From the NCBI RefSeq assembly GCF_023954305.1, contig NZ_JAMLIG010000001.1, positions 186,001-250,000 on the forward strand: DNA of 64,000 nucleotides, written 5' to 3'. Positions within the stretch are counted from its first letter, which is position 1. Each line of letters begins with the position of its first letter. This document shows, piece after piece, positions 44,741 to 53,894 of this stretch. Under the pieces are notes generated by a model. That model worked only from the letters and a program-made list of their open reading frames with translations, was not told the origin of the DNA and ran no database searches. The position numbers were made by a program, and so were the translations under genes. Source of the DNA: Mesorhizobium sp. (GTDB lineage: Bacteria > Pseudomonadota > Alphaproteobacteria > Rhizobiales > Rhizobiaceae).

Positions 44741-45439
44741 TCAGGACACCCGCACCAGCGGGAAGCCAGGCTCGCCGCTGAAATCCGCGATGACGCTCTC
44801 GCCCGCCACCGAGGTCTGGCCTACCGCGACGCGTGGACGGGCGCCGGCCGGCAGGTAAACGTCGACGCGCGACCCGAAGCGGATCAGTCCGATACGCTCG
44901 CCGATCGTGATCGGCGAACCTTCGTCGACCCAGCAAACGATCCGGCGCGCAACGAGGCCCGCGATCTGCACCACGCCGACGGTGCCATGCGGCGCGTCGA
45001 TGACCAATCCGTTGCGCTCGTTCTCTTCGCTTGCCTTGTCGAGTTCGGCGTTGAGGAACTTGCCCGGCCTGTGCTCGATGCGGGTGATCCGACCGCGCAC
45101 CGGCGAGCGGTTCACGTGGCAGGAGAAAACGTTCATGAATACCGAGATGCGCAGCATCTCGCCCGTGCCGAGCCCAAGTTCGCGCGGCGGCACCGCCGGC
45201 CCGACCGCCGAGACGATGCCGTCGGCGGGGCTGATCACCAGCGAATCGTCGACAGGGGTCACGCGCTGCGGGTCGCGGAAGAAATAGGCGCACCAGCCGG
45301 TGAGGATCAGCCCGATCCAGAACAGCGGCTGCCAGATCAGGCCCAGAACCAGCGCGGCGATGCCGAAGGCGGCGATGAATGGGTAGCCCTCGCGATGCAC
45401 GGGCACCATGGCGCTCTTGATACTGTCGACGAGGCTCAT
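44741..45439 (-). CDS. psd: Phosphatidylserine decarboxylase, short (PSD-B-type) proenzyme
   Basis: 232 residues. After an N-terminal membrane segment (FIAAFGIAALVLGLIW), the core has ISPADGIVSAV and FMNVFSCHVNRSP (catalytic His region). The self-cleavage site is the Gly-Ser in RFGSRVDVYLP, giving a small alpha chain with a pyruvoyl N-terminus. It converts phosphatidylserine to phosphatidylethanolamine. It precedes pssA in the same operon with a 2-bp gap. The compact 230-residue form is the one common in Rhizobiales. Confidence 0.95.
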   Translation of the reverse strand: MSLVDSIKSAMVPVHREGYPFIAAFGIAALVLGLIWQPLFWIGLILTGWCAYFFRDPQRVTPVDDSLVISPADGIVSAVGPAVPPRELGLGTGEMLRISVFMNVFSCHVNRSPVRGRITRIEHRPGKFLNAELDKASEENERNGLVIDAPHGTVGVVQIAGLVARRIVCWVDEGSPITIGERIGLIRFGSRVDVYLPAGARPRVAVGQTSVAGESVIADFSGEPGFPLVRVS

Positions 45440-45567
45440 CGCGGCTGCCGGCTCCAGACTGGACAGGCGACTGATTAGACCAATCGCTTGCCAGCCGCAA
45501 CGCAGCGGTGGGCGATCGGTTGCCGTTCGCCCCGCTCAAGCGCACATCTTGGAATCCGCCTCTTCGG

Positions 45568-47457
45568 TCAGCTCTGCACTTCCGCCGTGCGCCGCCGCAC
45601 GACAATACCTTCCTCGTCGGTCTCGCGTGCCCGCCGAAGCCGCTCCTCGGCCTCCGTCGCCTCGCGCTGGCGGTCCCACATCGACGCGTAGAGCCCGCGC
45701 AGGGCCAAAAGGTCGCGATGCGTGCCGCGCTCGGCAATCCTTCCGTCGCGCAGGACGATGATCTCGTCGGCAGAAATCACGGTCGAGAGCCGATGGGCGA
45801 TGACGAGCGTGGTACGGCCGCGGCTCACCAGGTCGAGCGCCGCCTGGATTTCCTGCTCGGTCTGGGTATCGAGCGCGGACGTCGCCTCGTCCAACATCAG
45901 GATCGGCGGCGCCTTGAGGATTGTGCGGGCAATCGCGACGCGCTGCTTCTCTCCGCCGGAGAGCTTCAGGCCGCGCTCGCCGACCATCGTCTTGTAACCG
46001 TCGGGCAGCATCTCGATGAACTTCGCGATTTGCGCGAGGTCTGCGGCCTGCCGGACATCGTCCTCCGACGCACTCATGCGGCCGTAGCGGATGTTGTAGA
46101 GGATCGTGTCGTTGAAGAGCACGGTATCCTGCGGAACCATGCCGATCTGGGCGCGCAGGCTTTCCTGGGTAACGTCGCGGATATCCTCGCCGTCGATGGT
46201 GATGGAGCCTTTCTGTATGTCGTAGAAGCGGAAGAGTAGGCGCGAGATGGTCGACTTGCCCGCCCCCGACGGACCGACGATCGCGACCGTCTTTCCCGCC
46301 GGCACCTCGAACGAGACGCCCTTGAGGATCGGCCTGTTGGCGTCATAGGCGAAATGGACGTCGTCGAAGCGGATGGCACCCGCGCTCACCGCCAGCGCCC
46401 GGGCGCCGGGGCGATCGGTCACCTCCGCCGGGACGTCCAGCAGGTCGAACATCTGTTCGATGTCGGTCAGGCCCTGGCGTATCTCGCGGTAGATGAAGCC
46501 GATGAAATTGAGCGGCACGGCGAGTTGCATCAGCATGGCGTTGATGAAGACGAAGTCGCCGATCGTCTGCGTGCCGGCCTGCACTTCGAGGGCCGAGAGC
46601 ACCATGCATGCGGTCATGCCGATGCCGAAGATCAGGCCCTGACCGAAATTGAGCCAGCCGAGCGAAGTCCAGGTCTTGGTCGCCGCGTTCTCGTAGCGCG
46701 CCATCGAGCGGTCGAAGCGTTGCGCTTCCATCTGCTCGTTGTTGAAATACTTGACCGTCTCGAAATTAAGCAGCGAGTCGATCGCCTTGGTGTTGGCGTC
46801 GGTGTCGCTGTCGTTCATCTCGCGGCGAATGGCGATACGCCAGTCGGACGCCCAGACAGTGAACCAGGTGTAGGCGACGACGGTGGCGGCGACGATCGCG
46901 ACATAGACGATGCCATAGGCCACGGCGAAAATGACAGCGGTCAGGGCGAATTCCAGCACCGTCGGCAAGGTGTTGAGGATCGTGAAGCGAACGATCGTCT
47001 CGATGCCCTTGGTGCCGCGCTCGATGATGCGCGACAGCCCGCCGGTGCGCCGCTCCAGGTGGAAGCGCAGCGACAGGCGGTGCATATGTACGAAGGTCTT
47101 GTAGGCGAGCTGGCGCACGGCATGCTGGCCGACGCGGGCAAACAGCGCGTCGCGCAGCTGGTTGAAGCCCCACTGGACGATCCGTACGACATTGTAGGCG
47201 ATCACCAGCATCACCGGCGCGAGCAGGAAAGCCGGCAGGTCGGGCTGGGCGGCGCCGTCCCCGGCCAGTGCATCCGTCGACCACTTGAAGAAATATGGGA
47301 CGAGGATCAGCACGATCTTCGCCACGACCAGGAAGAAGGTCGCCCACAGGACGCGCAGCTTGAGATCCATGCGGCCGGCCGGCCACATATAGGGCCAGAG
47401 ATTGAGCAAGGTGTTCCAGAGCGAGCCGGAATCGGCGGAGACGGTCTTGGCAGCCAC
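45568..47457 (-). CDS. Atm1/HMT1-like ABC exporter (fused permease-ATPase)
   Basis: 629 residues from a GTG with AGGAAA 8 bases upstream; the upstream ATG would overlap the arsR gene and is less likely. Six membrane helices span about 30-320 (VLWATFFLVVAKIVLILVPYFF and others), including DANTKAIDSLLNFETVKYFNNE, which resembles the glutathione-binding region of Atm1. The ATPase has Walker A GPSGAGKSTI, signature LSGGEKQRVAIARTIL and Walker B ILMLDEATSALD. Atm1-type exporters move glutathione-based or heavy-metal complexes. Its companion ArsR gene suggests metal-linked control. Confidence 0.9.
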   Translation of the reverse strand: MAAKTVSADSGSLWNTLLNLWPYMWPAGRMDLKLRVLWATFFLVVAKIVLILVPYFFKWSTDALAGDGAAQPDLPAFLLAPVMLVIAYNVVRIVQWGFNQLRDALFARVGQHAVRQLAYKTFVHMHRLSLRFHLERRTGGLSRIIERGTKGIETIVRFTILNTLPTVLEFALTAVIFAVAYGIVYVAIVAATVVAYTWFTVWASDWRIAIRREMNDSDTDANTKAIDSLLNFETVKYFNNEQMEAQRFDRSMARYENAATKTWTSLGWLNFGQGLIFGIGMTACMVLSALEVQAGTQTIGDFVFINAMLMQLAVPLNFIGFIYREIRQGLTDIEQMFDLLDVPAEVTDRPGARALAVSAGAIRFDDVHFAYDANRPILKGVSFEVPAGKTVAIVGPSGAGKSTISRLLFRFYDIQKGSITIDGEDIRDVTQESLRAQIGMVPQDTVLFNDTILYNIRYGRMSASEDDVRQAADLAQIAKFIEMLPDGYKTMVGERGLKLSGGEKQRVAIARTILKAPPILMLDEATSALDTQTEQEIQAALDLVSRGRTTLVIAHRLSTVISADEIIVLRDGRIAERGTHRDLLALRGLYASMWDRQREATEAEERLRRARETDEEGIVVRRRTAEVQS

Positions 47458-47483
47458 GGGCGTTTCCTGGTCTTTTGTTGTCG

Positions 47484-47828
47484 TCAGCCGCAGCAGCCGG
47501 CCGCGGTGCATTCGTCAAGATAGAGAGTCATCGCGCGGGAGAGCCGAGCAACCTCCTCCGCGTTCACCGTGTAGCGCGAGCGCTGGCGCTCGGGCGAATA
47601 TCGGACGAGGCCGGCATCGACGAGCACCTTGAGGTGCTGGGAAACGGTGGACTGGGCGAGATCGAGTTGATCGACCACTTCCTTGCAGCAGCAGGCTCCC
47701 CTCCCCGACAGATGCCGCAGGATGCGCAGACGGGCCGGATGCGACAAGGCGGCAAGCCTGGCCGCCATCGCATCAAGCGCTGCAGTCTCGGCACGCGCAC
47801 CAGCGGGCAGAAGTTCGATCGCATTCAT
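47484..47828 (-). CDS. ArsR/SmtB family transcriptional regulator
   Basis: 114 residues, winged-helix: ALSHPARLRILRHLSG, recognition helix DLAQSTVSQHLKVLVDAGLV, wing RQRSRYTVN. Cysteines cluster in GACCCKEVV, just before the recognition helix where ArsR-type sensors hold metal, and again in the C-terminal TAAGCCG. These could bind a thiophilic metal or oxidant. It is transcribed with the ABC exporter 26 bp downstream, and a palindromic operator lies just upstream of its start, so the unit is probably self-repressed and induced by its effector. Confidence 0.92.
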   Translation of the reverse strand: MNAIELLPAGARAETAALDAMAARLAALSHPARLRILRHLSGRGACCCKEVVDQLDLAQSTVSQHLKVLVDAGLVRYSPERQRSRYTVNAEEVARLSRAMTLYLDECTAAGCCG

Positions 47829-47829
47829 C

Positions 47830-47853
47830 GTTCATCGGCGATATACGATGAAC
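47830..47853. promoter_or_regulatory. Palindromic operator of the ArsR-ABC exporter unit
   Basis: GTTCATCG (47830-47837) and CGATGAAC (47846-47853) form a perfect 8-bp inverted repeat with an 8-bp spacer, directly upstream of the regulator's ATG. The nearby ATTCATCG adds a third half-site. Size and place match ArsR-family operators. Confidence 0.75.
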
Positions 47854-47895
47854 CTCGACAACGCAACCCACCGAACGGGCAGACGGTAGGAAAAT

Positions 47896-49650
47896 TCAGC
47901 GGACGGCGCTCGACTTCCCGACTTCTTCAGGCGCGGCTTTCTGGTCGGCGATCGCTTCCATGTCGGCGGTCTCGCCTTCGCTGGTCTTCACCGGGACCGA
48001 GAAAACCTGGCCGGGCCAGATGCGGTCCGGATCGGCGATCTGGCTCTGGTTGGCGAGGTAGATCGTCGAATACCGTACACCGCGGCCATAGACTCGGCGC
48101 GAGATGCGCCATAGCGTGTCGCCGCGTCGGATGATGACCGCGCCGTCGACCGGCTGCAGCGGGGCCGCCGTCACCGACGGCGGCTCGGCGGATGCCAGTT
48201 GCTCCGGCTGCGCGGAAGGCGCGGAAGCGGGCTGGGCGGCCGTTGCCTCGGATGGCTGCGCCACTGCTGTCCCAGACGGGGCCGAAGGCGTCTCGGCAGA
48301 CGGCGTCTGCGCCGGTGTGGGTGCAGTGGCCTGCGCGGCGGAGGGCGCAGGGGCCTGCGCCGTGGGCTCCGTAGATACGCCTGAAGCCGCCGGCGTGGGC
48401 TGCTGGGCCGGCGCGGCTGGCTTCGCCTCCGGCGCGACCGCAGCGACCGCCTCCCCTGCCTCGCGGCGAAACGGAACCTGAGCGCGCATCAGCACCTTGT
48501 TGCCGTCGTCGTCGAGAAGATCGGCGCGGACGATATAGTCGCCGACCGGAAGATCGATCAGCGCCTCGACCAGGAACTCGCCGGTTTCGGACGACCGCGC
48601 CTCGCCGAGCATCTTCTCATTGGCATAGGCGCGCACCGGCTTTTTCGGCGTGGCGACGCCTGCGACGAAGACCTTGTTGCCCTCGATCTCGATCGCCCTC
48701 ACTTCGACCCGCAGGTCGGGAACCGTGGCGGGGGCGGCATCGGGCTGCGTCGGCTCGGGCTGGGCAAGCGCGACCTCCGCCGGCTTCCCTTCGGGCTGCG
48801 CGGGAGCGGCTGCGGTGTCCGTCGCGGGCGCAGCCGCCGTCGGTGCGGCCGGCGGGGAAGACTGGGGCGCGGCCGCCGTCTCGGCCGGCTTGACTTCGGG
48901 CGGAGCGGGTTGGACCGCGGGCTGCTGGGCTTCGGGCTGCGCCGCGGTGTTCGTTGCCGGCGGGGCCGGCACGTCGGCCGGCTTCGCAACCATCGGCTCG
49001 GGGACGGTGATGAGCTTGCTCGGCTGACCGGGCTGCTCGACCAGCGCCAACACCTGCCCGTCCGGCCGTTCGGGAATCGACACGACCGCCGTTTCGGTCG
49101 ACATCGCGATCGCGTTGTCCTCGTCGGTCGCGCGCAGAACGATCTGGTAGCTGCCGGGCGCTAGCGGGTCGGCGACAACGACGGCAAAATCGCCCTCGGG
49201 GCCCGCGACCGTCTGGCCGATCAACTTGGAACCGGCGAGGACTTCGACGGTCGAACCACCGGGCGCCTTGCCAGCGATCACGATCGAACCGTCGGGTTCG
49301 ACGCGCAGAATGTCGAATGTCGGCGGGACGATCTGCACCTTTGCGGCTTCGGGCTTAGCCGGCTCGGCAGCCGCGGGCGCCTCGGCGGGCTTCGCGTCGA
49401 CCGGGACGGCTGGCTTTTCCGGCTTCGCTTGCGTCGGCGTCGTCGTGGAGGTCGGCCCGGCGGACGCCGGTTCGGGCTTGGTGTCCGACGCGCCTGGCGG
49501 GATCGCTGCGACTTCGGCCGGAGGCGCTGCGATGAAGCGGTCGAACGCTCCGCCCAGATAAGCGGCGCCACCGACGACGACGACGGTTGCGAGCACGCCC
49601 AGCAATGCCTTCAGAGGTGTCGACAGCATCTTCCGGTTTTCCTTAGCCAA
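47896..49650 (-). CDS. LysM-domain protein, Pro/Ala-rich
   Basis: 584 residues. An N-terminal membrane anchor (ALLGVLATVVVVGGAAYLGGAF, about 14-35) precedes a long disordered Pro/Ala/Glu/Lys-rich stretch. Two Ig-like BON-type blocks follow, with VEPDGSIVIAGKAPGGSTVEVLAG and VEIEGNKVFVAG..., and a C-terminal LysM (RRGDTLWRISRRVYG to IWPGQVFSVP, about 510-560) that binds peptidoglycan. It is a single-gene unit divergent from the LOG gene. Similar proteins are typical of Rhizobiales cell envelopes; no enzymatic motif is seen. Confidence 0.88.
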   Translation of the reverse strand: MAKENRKMLSTPLKALLGVLATVVVVGGAAYLGGAFDRFIAAPPAEVAAIPPGASDTKPEPASAGPTSTTTPTQAKPEKPAVPVDAKPAEAPAAAEPAKPEAAKVQIVPPTFDILRVEPDGSIVIAGKAPGGSTVEVLAGSKLIGQTVAGPEGDFAVVVADPLAPGSYQIVLRATDEDNAIAMSTETAVVSIPERPDGQVLALVEQPGQPSKLITVPEPMVAKPADVPAPPATNTAAQPEAQQPAVQPAPPEVKPAETAAAPQSSPPAAPTAAAPATDTAAAPAQPEGKPAEVALAQPEPTQPDAAPATVPDLRVEVRAIEIEGNKVFVAGVATPKKPVRAYANEKMLGEARSSETGEFLVEALIDLPVGDYIVRADLLDDDGNKVLMRAQVPFRREAGEAVAAVAPEAKPAAPAQQPTPAASGVSTEPTAQAPAPSAAQATAPTPAQTPSAETPSAPSGTAVAQPSEATAAQPASAPSAQPEQLASAEPPSVTAAPLQPVDGAVIIRRGDTLWRISRRVYGRGVRYSTIYLANQSQIADPDRIWPGQVFSVPVKTSEGETADMEAIADQKAAPEEVGKSSAVR

Positions 49651-49778
49651 TTGTGCCGGGTCTAGACTGTTTTCGCATTTGCGACAAGGAAAACGCGGCG
49701 TTTCCCGGTCGTCCGGCCACGGCCAGCGACATCGCCATGTCTTGACCTTGGCGATCTGGCGTGGCCGCTATCGTTTCC

Positions 49779-50384
49779 ATGAGCACGATTCGATCCATCT
49801 GCGTCTATTGCGGTTCCTCGCCCGGCCGCGGCGAGGTCTATCTCGAGGCCGGCCGCGCACTCGGTCGCTCCATCGCGGCATCGGGCCTGCGCCTGGTCTA
49901 TGGCGGCGGCACCAAGGGCATCATGGGCGCCGTCTCCGCCGGCACTCGCGAGGCCGGCGGCAAAGTCATGGGCATCATTCCGCGCTTCCTGATGAACAAG
50001 GAGGCCACCGAATCGGCTCTCGCGCGGCTCGACGAGCTCGTCGTCACCGAGGACATGCACGAACGCAAACACAGGATGTTCGAGGAATCCGACGCATTCG
50101 TGGCGCTGCCGGGTGGCATCGGCACGGTCGAGGAGATCGTCGAAATCATGACATGGGCGCAGCTCGGGCGGCACCGCAAGCCGATCGTCTTCGGCAATAT
50201 CGGCGGCTTCTGGAACCCTATGTTGACACTGATCGACCATATGCGCGTCGAGGGCTTCGTCCATACCTCACATCTGGTTCAGCCGCTTGTGGTCGATACG
50301 GCCGAAGGCATCGTGCCGGCGATCCTCGAAGCAGCCGAACCCGGCCGCGCGGAGGGCGAAAAAGCCGTCATCGAACGGTTGTGA
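49779..50384 (+). CDS. LOG family protein (TIGR00730; cytokinin riboside monophosphate phosphoribohydrolase type)
   Basis: 201 residues from ATG at 49779; a GTG six codons upstream is an alternative. A Rossmann-like fold: ICVYCGSSPG at the start, VYGGGTKGIMGAVS, and the family hallmark PGGIGTVEEIVEI with catalytic Glu; ERKHRMFE carries the conserved Arg/Lys. LOG enzymes release the base from nucleoside monophosphates, producing active cytokinin in plant-associated organisms; in bacteria they also act in nucleotide salvage. Which substrate applies here is unknown. Confidence 0.92.
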   Translation: MSTIRSICVYCGSSPGRGEVYLEAGRALGRSIAASGLRLVYGGGTKGIMGAVSAGTREAGGKVMGIIPRFLMNKEATESALARLDELVVTEDMHERKHRMFEESDAFVALPGGIGTVEEIVEIMTWAQLGRHRKPIVFGNIGGFWNPMLTLIDHMRVEGFVHTSHLVQPLVVDTAEGIVPAILEAAEPGRAEGEKAVIERL

Positions 50385-50385
50385 T

Positions 50386-51318
50386 CTATGAGCGAACAGG
50401 GCGGCTGCGCGCCAGGAACGACCAGGTGTAGATCGCCAAACCGATCCAGATCAGCACGAAGGCGAAGAGCTTCGTCGCGCTGAACGGCTCGCCGAAAACG
50501 AAGACGGCAATCAGGAAGACGATGGTCGGCGCGATATACTGCATGATGCCGATGGTGGAGAGCGTCAGCAGCTTGGCGCCGGTGGCGTAGACGATGAGCG
50601 GCACGGCCGTAATGAAGCCGCATCCGACGAAGAGCGCCGCCTCGTAGCCGCCGCGATCGAAGAAATGCCCCAGCCCCGTCGCCTGGAACCAGATCACGAA
50701 GGCGAGCGCCGGCACGAGGAGGATCAATACTTCGAGGAAGAAGCCCTGCGCCGGACCGACCGGCAGCGTGCGCTTGAAGAAGGCGTACATGCCCCACGTC
50801 GTTGCGAGCCCCAGCGACACCCATGGCAGGCCGCCGGCCTCCCAGGTCAGCAGGGCGACGGCGGCGATGGCGAAACCGATGGCCAGCATTTGCGCCCTGT
50901 TCATCCGCTCGCCCAGCATGACCGCGCCGATCAGCACCGTGAACAGAGGATTGATATAATATCCCAGCGCTGTCTCCAGCGCGCGGTCGACCGAGATCGC
51001 CCAGACGTAGAGCCCCCAATTGACCGAAACGAAGGCGGCGGCAACCGCCGCCTGCAGCATTGTGCGCGGCGAAGCCAGGGCGCGCCGGATGTCGGCGGTG
51101 CGGCCGAGCCAGACGAGCAGAACGAGCGCGATCGGCACCGACCAGATGACGCGATGCGCCAGCACTTCAACGGTCGGCAGATGCGCGACCAGTTTCATGT
51201 AGAGCGGCAGGATGCCCCAGAAGAGATAGGCGCCGAGCGCGTAGAAGAAGCCCTTCAGAGTGTCGCCCGAGGACGCGGGATGGGCGGGCCGCGCGCCGGC
51301 ATTGGTGGCCGTCGTCAT
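50386..51318 (-). CDS. rarD: RarD/EamA-family drug-metabolite transporter
   Basis: 310 residues from ATG at 51318 with about ten membrane helices in two EamA repeats (GFFYALGAYLFWGILPLYMKL; ALLTWEAGGLPWVSLGLATTWGMYAFFKRTL). The RarD hallmarks are AHRVIWSVPIALVLLVW and the end IMQYIAPTIVFLIAVFVFGE. The substrate is unknown; in Gram-negatives RarD was found through chloramphenicol sensitivity. It converges on the LOG gene with a 1-bp gap. The 273-bp interval to the next gene holds only a weak open frame and no structured element. Confidence 0.92.
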   Translation of the reverse strand: MTTATNAGARPAHPASSGDTLKGFFYALGAYLFWGILPLYMKLVAHLPTVEVLAHRVIWSVPIALVLLVWLGRTADIRRALASPRTMLQAAVAAAFVSVNWGLYVWAISVDRALETALGYYINPLFTVLIGAVMLGERMNRAQMLAIGFAIAAVALLTWEAGGLPWVSLGLATTWGMYAFFKRTLPVGPAQGFFLEVLILLVPALAFVIWFQATGLGHFFDRGGYEAALFVGCGFITAVPLIVYATGAKLLTLSTIGIMQYIAPTIVFLIAVFVFGEPFSATKLFAFVLIWIGLAIYTWSFLARSRPVRS

Positions 51319-51591
51319 GGCGCGCTTATGCACAATTGCGCGCCACCGTGCCATTTCAAACCGCTGATGGCTCAGGTGAAAGTCGCTGATGGATCAAGCC
51401 TCGCCTCCGCTCTTTGCCGAGGCGAGGCAGCGGCGCGCGCGCCGGATTGACCTCCCGAAGGGCAATGCTAACGTCAAGCGGCGGCGCGCGGTGACGGTGG
51501 ATAATCGGCTGGCGCGCCTTCCGTTGATTTGTCGCGTGTCGACACCTCCGGCGCACAGGCCCGGGCGACATGCCTACGCTGGGGGATCATC

Positions 51592-51945
51592 ATGAAACGC
51601 ATCGCCACCGCCTTTGCCGCACTTCTCTTTGCCACCTTCGCGGCCTGGGCAGACCCGTCGGGGAACTATGAGTTCAAAGGCGTCGACCTCGACGGCGAGA
51701 CCTATCAGGGCACGCTGCAGATCGTGAAATCCGGCGACGTCTACGAGCTCATCTACACATACGAGGACGGCTCGGTGCAGGAGGGCTCGGCGGTCGGCGA
51801 CGACAGCTTCCTGTCCTACGGTTACGCCGACGAGGACGAACTGGGGGTCGGCCTCATGGTCGCCAAGGACGGCGGCAAGTGGGAAGGCATCTGGACCCAT
51901 CTCGGCGCCAGCAAGATGTCGACCGAGGAGTGGACGAAGAAATAG
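51592..51945 (+). CDS. Small secreted protein (117 aa)
   Basis: ATG of MKRIATAFAALLFATFAAWADPSG follows GGGGGATCATC. The signal peptide ends near AWA-DP, leaving a mature domain of about 95 residues. The mature part, with repeated motifs YELIYTYEDGS and WEGIWTHLG, and many Tyr, Gly, Asp and Glu, suggests a small beta-barrel such as a lipocalin-like or DUF-type fold. No cysteine is present, so it is not a lipoprotein. Function unknown. A hairpin with T-run about 140 bp downstream could end the transcript. Confidence 0.8.
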   Translation: MKRIATAFAALLFATFAAWADPSGNYEFKGVDLDGETYQGTLQIVKSGDVYELIYTYEDGSVQEGSAVGDDSFLSYGYADEDELGVGLMVAKDGGKWEGIWTHLGASKMSTEEWTKK

Positions 51946-52084
51946 GCAGCACCGGTCGCAGCAAGGGCCGCGCCCGCGGCGACTTCCCACCTGGTTCGAG
52001 CATCGCAAGCCGCCCGGCTGGCATCGATCGATTACGTTCGACAGCGAGATAAATTGGCCGGATCTTCGACGAGCCCGGCAATGG

Positions 52085-52114
52085 AACCCGGCACTACGAC
52101 CGGGGTTTCGTTTT
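52085..52114 (+). terminator. Possible terminator downstream of the secreted protein gene
   Basis: AACCCGG (52085-52091), loop CACTACGA, CCGGGGTT (one bulged G), then TCGTTTTCC. It lies in the 298-bp interval between the secreted protein gene and the diguanylate cyclase; the rest of that interval holds nothing I can support. Confidence 0.4.
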
Positions 52115-52243
52115 CCAGACGTGCTCGATCGTCGCGCATATCTCCGCGTTCTTCAGTGATCGGTAGTGATTTTCGCGCATCGTCGGGACGGAAGGAGAGG
52201 CGCCGCCGACTCGATCGTGGCCGGCGACGCTGCGGGAAGAGAG

Positions 52244-53560
52244 ATGCAGCAGCCGAGAGCCCAGGGCAGGCCACCGGAGAAGGATCCGATCGAGGAGTTC
52301 ATCCGCGATCCCCAGATCACGGCGGAAGCCGGGCGGCTCCTGTCCGGACGGACGCGGGACATCCGGCTCAGCGGCGCCATCGCCCGAGCCTTCTGGCGAC
52401 GCACATGGAGACATACGGCGAGCGTCATCCGGTCGTGGATGATCTGGGTCGTCCTGATCGACCTGTTCATGCTGTCCATGAGCCTCTACCTGCTGCCGCA
52501 CGAGGCGGCTCTGGCCCTCATCGCTCCGGCCGGGGCGATCGTTCCGGCCGCGCTCGGCGTCGCCTACGTTTGGCTGAAGCCGCGGTCCCAGCAGGTGCTC
52601 GGCTTAACGCTGATCGCCGGGATGGCGATCATACTGCTGTCGGTCTGCTGGATGGGCATCTCTACCGACGGGGTGCTGCTCGACCGCTACCTGCACATCA
52701 TGCTCTTCGTCGCGATCACCGCCATCGTGATCTTCAGCGTGCCGTTCATCCAGACCGTGGCGATCGCGGTGCTGGCAATGACGCTTTATCTCGGATTCCA
52801 GCTCGGTGTCGCCGATACCGATACCGGCGTCGCCCTGGCCGGGTTCCTGTTCTTCGGCAGCGGCATCGGCGCCACGGTCCTTGCGCGTCGGACGATGAAC
52901 ATCCTGGCACATAAGTCTTTCCTGCTCGAACTGCGCGACAGGCAGCACCTGGCCGAGCTGGCTCAGACGAACCGTCTTCTCGAGCGGCTGTCGAAGATCG
53001 ACGGGCTGACGGGGACGGCAAACCGTCACCTGATGCGGGAGAGAATCGACGAGCTGTGGGAGCGCAAGGGCAAGGTCGCCCTGCTGATGTGCGACATCGA
53101 CGATTTCAAGGCCCTCAACGATCATCTGGGGCACCATGAGGGCGACCGCTGCCTGGTGGAAGTCGCGCGCATCATCACGGCCTGTACGCGGTCCGACCTT
53201 GACTGCGTGGCGAGGTACGGCGGAGAGGAATTCCTGATCCTGTTGCCGGATACGAGCGAATCCGATGCGCTCGCGGTTGCCGAGCGTATCCGCCGACAGG
53301 TCGCGGCCGCCGCGTTGCCCAATCCGCGCTCGCGGGTGCGGCCGACGGTGACGATCAGCATCGGCGTCGCCTTTGCCGACACCAACCTCGAATCGTTGTC
53401 CTCCGAGACGATCCAGAAGCGGGCCGACACCGCGCTCTATTTCGCCAAGCGGGCCGGCCGGGACCGGGTGCGGTCATGGAACGAAGGCATGGACGGGCCG
53501 ATCAAGCTCGCGGACGTTGCAAGGGCGCGTCGCAGGGACCCCGTCAGAAAGATCTCGTGA
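52244..53560 (+). CDS. Membrane-bound diguanylate cyclase (GGDEF)
   Basis: 438 residues from ATG at 52244, after GGGAAGAGAG; an upstream in-frame start 26 codons earlier lies in Arg-rich sequence. About six membrane helices span 65-225 (SWMIWVVLIDLFMLSMSLYLL and others), followed by a signalling helix (LLELRDRQHLAELAQTNRLLERL) and a C-terminal GGDEF domain. The active-site motif is GGEEF (YGGEEFLIL), the substitution that still supports catalysis; an inhibitory RxxD site about five residues upstream is not obvious (CVARYGG). It makes c-di-GMP, pairing in role with the EAL-type fragment at the other end of the window. Confidence 0.93.
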   Translation: MQQPRAQGRPPEKDPIEEFIRDPQITAEAGRLLSGRTRDIRLSGAIARAFWRRTWRHTASVIRSWMIWVVLIDLFMLSMSLYLLPHEAALALIAPAGAIVPAALGVAYVWLKPRSQQVLGLTLIAGMAIILLSVCWMGISTDGVLLDRYLHIMLFVAITAIVIFSVPFIQTVAIAVLAMTLYLGFQLGVADTDTGVALAGFLFFGSGIGATVLARRTMNILAHKSFLLELRDRQHLAELAQTNRLLERLSKIDGLTGTANRHLMRERIDELWERKGKVALLMCDIDDFKALNDHLGHHEGDRCLVEVARIITACTRSDLDCVARYGGEEFLILLPDTSESDALAVAERIRRQVAAAALPNPRSRVRPTVTISIGVAFADTNLESLSSETIQKRADTALYFAKRAGRDRVRSWNEGMDGPIKLADVARARRRDPVRKIS

Positions 53561-53783
53561 GCAGCCACGACTCTCCGACGGAGTGGACGAACAATTAGGC
53601 GGGTTTCCCCTAGTTGGAAATCGGTCCAACGGCCAGTCGGTCGCTTTCGCCGCAAAAAAAGCATTCACAATTGATTCTGCGTCGAATAGATGTCGACACA
53701 AAGATGTAACGCTCCGGTCTTCTTAGATCTGAGGTGGGCGACCTCAAACCGCGTCGCGATTGCCATGAAACCGGGAGGAAATC

Positions 53784-53894
53784 CTACCTCGTCCTCGGTG
53801 GAATTACCTCTTCACGTATGTCTCGCAACGGCGGCGGTGGCGGAGGCGGCGGCTTGTTGTCCTGCTGCTGCCGTGGAGTGTTCTCGCTAGACAT
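53784..53894 (-). CDS. 36-residue polyproline peptide overlapping the upstream membrane-protein gene
   Basis: A micro-ORF too short for ordinary calling. Its ATG (53892-53894) lies inside the last codons of the 172-residue gene and shares 8 bp with it (ATG-TC-TAG). The product starts MSSENTPRQQQDN, has eight consecutive prolines (residues 15-22), and ends LRDIREEVIPPRTR. The TAG is at 53784-53786. The overlap is the usual sign of translational coupling. It belongs to the same AT-rich island. I cannot name a family. The polyproline type II helix would suit binding to a partner, plausibly the membrane protein or an SH3-like domain. Confidence 0.6.
   Translation of the reverse strand: MSSENTPRQQQDNKPPPPPPPPLRDIREEVIPPRTR

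Noticed and set aside
51389..51595. 68-codon plus-strand frame in the gap after rarD
   Set aside because: Arg-rich, with no ribosome-binding site; the start overlaps the leader of the secreted protein gene.
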